Assembly: GCA_903892365.1 (NCBI GenBank)
Contig: CAITIF010000227.1
Location: forward strand, 1-10,164
Source of the DNA: an uncultured Pirellula sp.
GTDB taxonomy: Bacteria; Planctomycetota; Planctomycetia; Pirellulales; Pirellulaceae
DNA: 10,164 nt
Direction: 5' to 3'
Below are positions 7,089 through 10,164 of the stretch, one piece after another (position 1 is the first letter of the stretch; the number at the start of each line of letters is the position of its first letter). The notes under the pieces were generated by a model. The model ran no database searches. It saw only the letters and a list, made by a program, of their open reading frames with translations, and was not told the origin of the DNA. Made by a program: the position numbers and the translations under genes.

Positions 7089-8495
7089 CTATCGATCCAT
7101 CGACATTTTTATTGACCCATTCGTTAATTTTTTTGCAATCCATTGCATGCAGCAAACTAGCCCAACCCCACCGAGCACGCACAGCACCAACACCGCAGGC
7201 TGTCGGTATCGGACCGAACCGATAAAAAACATATGCAGGATGGCAAAGTACACTGCGGGCATCGCTATCAACCAGGCGCCAGACTGATTGCGAAGCCGCC
7301 ACATCCCTACCCCGGAAAGCAGCATAATCACACTATATCCAAACGCCTCAGCCCACCGCACTGCACTGCTTCCCAATTCTCGAGCAACAGGCATGGGGGA
7401 CCAAGTCTTCACGAATTTTACCAACCCCAGCTGAACAGCGGCAGATGAGTTTTCAAGAGCCCAATCAATAGCAGCATTCCGCAGCCGCCGGTCAAGTCGC
7501 GACTCAAACGTCCCATTTAACCCATTCCCCGCAGCCTGTTGCCGTTGATCCTCGTCCAGTTGCTCTTTTGCAAACTGATCGACGAAAGCCATGTTTTCGT
7601 CACTGCTTCCCGAAGCTCCTGGATGCCAGCCATCGTACAGACTGGCTCCCACCTGAAGTGTGGTCGGAACAAACGTTCCCGACACCCAGTAATTGCGAAT
7701 CCACCAAGGAGACATGCAGGCCGCGTTTCCCGTACAGAACATCAGACAACACAGAATCCAAGTACGAAATCTACCCCATGTAAGCTTGTGGGAGACTGGT
7801 TCTGCTCGCCAAATCATCCAAGCGAGATACGGAAACATAATGACTGGCCATAGGCTCCAACTGGGACGACTCAGGCAAGCTGCTCCACTTAAAACCCCCG
7901 CAGCAAGCATCCAGAATATCGCCTTGGTGTTCCGCGCACGTTCGATGGCCACAACGGAAAAAAAAGTAGCACCGAGCCCCGCAATCATGAGCGGACAGAA
8001 CAAGGATTCGCTTAGCACAAAGATACTCATACCTACCGCGCCAGGATACAAAGTAGCAAGCAAGCCGGCAGAAACAGCAATTAAGCCGGTAACTGTCTTG
8101 GGATTCGGTTCACCGGATTGCCCCAAACTGTCTTGTGAATGCCTCGCAAGTCGAGCCGCCAAAAGCATCAGCATCGCGACCCCAACTGTGCCAGCTATGC
8201 ATCCCGCAACTCTAGCCCCAAAAATAGCTGACCAAGAAAACGACTCCCCTGGTGGTAACAACGATGCAAAGGGGGACAAAAACATGGGATAGAGCGGCGC
8301 ACGGAAAATCTGAGTATTCACACTTCCGTACTGATAGGGCTCACCATGGGCAATGGTTCTTGCAAGATACCAATACGAATCGCTATCCCCAAATCGAAGA
8401 TAGGTTTCCTGGGCGTTGTAGTTCTGCCAAACCCAGGCCGCTACGATTCGGACCAAGAGACAAACCACTAAAATGGAAGCGAACCATGTTCTCAT
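7089..8495 (-). CDS. GT39/PMT_2-type (GT-C fold) integral membrane glycosyltransferase
   Basis: The 468-residue product is a multi-pass membrane protein of the ArnT/PMT_2 class, which move a sugar from a polyprenyl-phosphate donor to an acceptor on the outer face of the inner membrane. After TM1 (about 4-23) the first external loop has GDSDSYWYLA (36-45), holding acidic residues in the usual catalytic position, and FRAPLYPMFLSP (64-75), matching the family R-x-P-L-Y-P signature. Later family-like motifs are VLSES (about 160-164), SRPSW (209-213), PWWIRNY...GTFVPTT (263-279) and RYRQP (429-433) near the last TM. Sugar and acceptor cannot be read from the sequence. ATG 8493-8495 is preferred because GAGG sits 6 nt upstream and the hydrophobic anchor follows at once; a TTG at 8538-8540 would add 15 residues and overlap the upstream gene by 26 bp. 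It lies 19 bp after the transglutaminase-like gene and 12 bp before the AsmA-like gene, so it is probably the middle gene of an operon. Confidence 0.85.
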   Translation of the reverse strand: MRTWFASILVVCLLVRIVAAWVWQNYNAQETYLRFGDSDSYWYLARTIAHGEPYQYGSVNTQIFRAPLYPMFLSPFASLLPPGESFSWSAIFGARVAGCIAGTVGVAMLMLLAARLARHSQDSLGQSGEPNPKTVTGLIAVSAGLLATLYPGAVGMSIFVLSESLFCPLMIAGLGATFFSVVAIERARNTKAIFWMLAAGVLSGAACLSRPSWSLWPVIMFPYLAWMIWRAEPVSHKLTWGRFRTWILCCLMFCTGNAACMSPWWIRNYWVSGTFVPTTLQVGASLYDGWHPGASGSSDENMAFVDQFAKEQLDEDQRQQAAGNGLNGTFESRLDRRLRNAAIDWALENSSAAVQLGLVKFVKTWSPMPVARELGSSAVRWAEAFGYSVIMLLSGVGMWRLRNQSGAWLIAMPAVYFAILHMFFIGSVRYRQPAVLVLCVLGGVGLVCCMQWIAKKLTNGSIKMSMDR

Positions 8496-8501
8496 ACTTG
8501 G

Positions 8502-8505
8502 CCTC
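8502..8505 (-). promoter_or_regulatory. Shine-Dalgarno (GAGG) deciding the glycosyltransferase start
   Basis: On the minus strand the sequence reads GCGAGGCCAAGT followed by ATG. The GAGG core lies 6 nt from the ATG at 8493-8495 and sits inside the 19-bp gap after the upstream TGA (8515-8517). This favours the ATG over the in-frame TTG at 8538-8540. Confidence 0.6.
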
Positions 8506-8514
8506 GCACACCAA

Positions 8515-10164
8515 TCACTTGGGGAGTACTTTGATCTCAAGATCCGCCATCATTCGCACGACGTTCAAAAATGGATCATATGGGTTTGCGTCCGAGTAAC
8601 TTGACTCGATCACTTTGATCCGATCCAACTTAAGACCGGGATTCTTTTCCGTTGAATCGATGGGAATCCATCTGTCTCCGTCACGATACTCGACCCAAGC
8701 ATGAAATCGCATTGCGGGTGCGTCCGACGAACCGTTGTATTGATAACCGAAGGCTATACGTGCAGGAATTTTGAGCGACCGACAAACTGCCGTCATGAGG
8801 ATGGCATGCTCAACCGCATTCGCTTTTTTCAATCGAATCACTTGATTGATCGAATGGACTTGATTGTCAAACTCTTTAAACTGAACCCGCTTAAAGAGCT
8901 CTTTTTGACAAACGCTAACTTTTTCTGAAACCGTTGCCTTTTCCGGATCCAAGTCTTGGTTGGAAGCAAGAATCGCACTTGCAAGCTTAGCCACGATAGA
9001 ACTGGACGCGGGAATGAGCTCTGTCGATGCAAGCGTATTCGGATCGACTCGCTCCTCGACCGCATTTCCACCAACCAACTCTTGCGATTCGTTCACGGGA
9101 AAGACCGATACGTCCGCTGATTTCGCATCTACCGATCGGATCCGTTGATTGGTTCGATCCGAGAAAAGTGCAAAAGGGTCTTTGGACACATGCGTGACGC
9201 GGTAGGTACAGGATTCGGAAACCACCCCATTCAACTGCGCCTGAACCGCCCCCTGCAGGGGAATCGATCGAACTTCCAAAGCCCGAAGCTCGAACAAGGA
9301 AGCGACTGCCTGAGCTACAACGGGAGTCGTGCGAAAGGTACGAATGTTCGCGGAAGCAAAGACAGTCTTGTATCCTTCCCCATTGGAATCCACCCAAATC
9401 AGTGACTTCAAACTTGAATCGCCCACCAAAGCCGTGTTTCGGACCTCCAGCAATTCTCGAGTCCCACCTAACATGGTCGGAGTGCTAACGAACTCATCCG
9501 CTTCAACCAATCCATCCACCATACGAACCAAAATGGGATCAAAGTACTTCAGCTTGCGTTGCTCACGTTCTTGTATCGGTTTTCGGATCAAAGATTGTTC
9601 GACGGCGAATGGTCCGCGAAACGATTCCTTCCAGTCGATTTTGGTCTGAGATACTTTGCCGTTGACCGTATTGGTCATGCGTAACACGCCGGACAAAACA
9701 TTTCCCTTAAACGATTGTTTGTTATCACCAATCTCCAGCGACCCTTCCAATTGAATCAAGTCCCCGTTGTCTTGCTCTAAAGTCGCGATTCTTAGTTTCT
9801 GAATCTGGGACTTCCCCTGAACCGATACCCTGGTCTCGCCTACCATTTCGATTCGGAAGACTCGTTTTCCCTGCGTTTTAGAAACCTCCGCACGACGATG
9901 AAGATAGCCAACCGGCAAATTTCCTAAATACTGCACTTCCCAAATGTCTCGAGGCAATTGATCTGCGGTGGTCCAAGGCTTCGCGGGATCGTCCACCGTG
10001 ATCATGGAACTAGCTGGCTTTTTGGCAGAAGGTACGGAGTCACCCTGCTGGGCATTGGCAATCCCTGAGTTTGAACTTCCATCACCACCGAGAAGGGATA
10101 AATCGGGCAAATCGATAGGTGCTTCGGAATCGGCCTTGGAATCAGAAACGGGTTTCGTGACGGA
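8515..10164 (-). CDS. Transglutaminase-like fold protein lacking the usual catalytic Cys (5' partial)
   Basis: The frame stays open to the right edge of the window, so the N-terminus (and any signal peptide or lipobox) is missing; 549 residues are visible. The first 60 or so form a Ser/Pro/Lys-rich linker. A beta-rich region beginning IWEVQYLGNLPVGYLHRR follows, and the C-terminal 130 residues form a transglutaminase-like core: an A-V-E-H-A helix, KIPARIAFGYQY, FHAWVEY, then DRWIPIDSTEKN. In the family the triad is Cys-His-Asp. His (codon 8701-8703, visible residue 488) and Asp (8656-8658, residue 503) are present, but the position matching the Cys of the common D-C-x-E-H motif is Ala (codon 8815-8817, residue 450). 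The spacing to IPAR matches family members, so the gap is not an alignment slip. The protein is probably periplasmic or membrane-attached, and either non-catalytic or using another nucleophile. It is the first visible gene of the minus-strand operon. Confidence 0.8.
   Translation of the reverse strand, partial: SVTKPVSDSKADSEAPIDLPDLSLLGGDGSSNSGIANAQQGDSVPSAKKPASSMITVDDPAKPWTTADQLPRDIWEVQYLGNLPVGYLHRRAEVSKTQGKRVFRIEMVGETRVSVQGKSQIQKLRIATLEQDNGDLIQLEGSLEIGDNKQSFKGNVLSGVLRMTNTVNGKVSQTKIDWKESFRGPFAVEQSLIRKPIQEREQRKLKYFDPILVRMVDGLVEADEFVSTPTMLGGTRELLEVRNTALVGDSSLKSLIWVDSNGEGYKTVFASANIRTFRTTPVVAQAVASLFELRALEVRSIPLQGAVQAQLNGVVSESCTYRVTHVSKDPFALFSDRTNQRIRSVDAKSADVSVFPVNESQELVGGNAVEERVDPNTLASTELIPASSSIVAKLASAILASNQDLDPEKATVSEKVSVCQKELFKRVQFKEFDNQVHSINQVIRLKKANAVEHAILMTAVCRSLKIPARIAFGYQYNGSSDAPAMRFHAWVEYRDGDRWIPIDSTEKNPGLKLDRIKVIESSYSDANPYDPFLNVVRMMADLEIKVLPK

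Noticed and set aside
7128-7136. A-AAA-AAA slippery heptamer in zero frame near the end of the glycosyltransferase gene (GCA AAA AAA), with a long -1 frame continuing to 6808
   Set aside because: The run encodes Ala-Lys-Lys in an ordinary basic C-terminal tail, I see no strong stimulatory stem or internal Shine-Dalgarno nearby, and the -1 extension only shadows the AsmA-like gene with a non-protein-like composition.
8496-8540. TTG start at 8540 for the glycosyltransferase, overlapping the upstream gene by 26 bp
   Set aside because: The ATG at 8495 has GAGG at 6 nt spacing and begins directly at the hydrophobic anchor; the extra 15 residues add nothing family-like.
10108-10110. TTG at 10110 as the start of the transglutaminase-like gene
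   Set aside because: The frame continues without a stop to the window edge (residues ...SEAPIDLPDLS), no signal sequence follows the TTG, and the region is a linker; the real start is beyond 10164.

Overview
The window looks like a chromosomal stretch from a planctomycete, most likely of the Pirellulales type (Rhodopirellula/Blastopirellula relatives). This is inferred from gene content and style: a giant secreted protein mixing Ig/cadherin-like, cohesin-like and tandem bacterial-Ig modules, a very long AsmA-like protein, a GT-C glycosyltransferase and a transglutaminase-like protein of planctomycete flavour. GC is near one half, and Shine-Dalgarno sequences are weak or absent at one of the two visible starts. 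No RNA gene, mobile element, CRISPR array or phage gene was seen.

Layout: four protein genes fill almost the whole window. Bases 1-3540 (+) are the C-terminal 1179 residues of a large modular surface or secreted protein whose start lies outside the window. A 47-bp convergent gap (3541-3587) holds a perfect 9-bp hairpin, probably a shared terminator. The remainder is one minus-strand block, read from right to left: a transglutaminase-fold protein (8515-10164, start outside the window), a multi-pass GT39/PMT_2-type glycosyltransferase (7089-8495), and an 1162-residue AsmA/YhdP-like protein (3588-7076). The gaps inside the block are 19 bp and 12 bp, so the three genes are probably cotranscribed from a promoter beyond the right edge.

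How the genes may work together: all four products are predicted to be membrane-bound, periplasmic or extracellular. The minus-strand block looks like a cell-envelope operon. It joins a lipid-linked-sugar glycosyltransferase, a possible lipid-transfer or envelope-assembly protein of the AsmA group, and a periplasmic protein with a transglutaminase-like fold. The last lacks the usual catalytic cysteine (Ala at codon 8815-8817) although His and Asp are kept, so it may be a pseudoenzyme. The joint function is inference.

There is no clear sign of a new defence or mobile system. The points most worth following are the Cys-less transglutaminase fold, the roughly 113-127-residue repeats in the AsmA-like protein, and the unrecognised C-terminal region of the modular surface protein.
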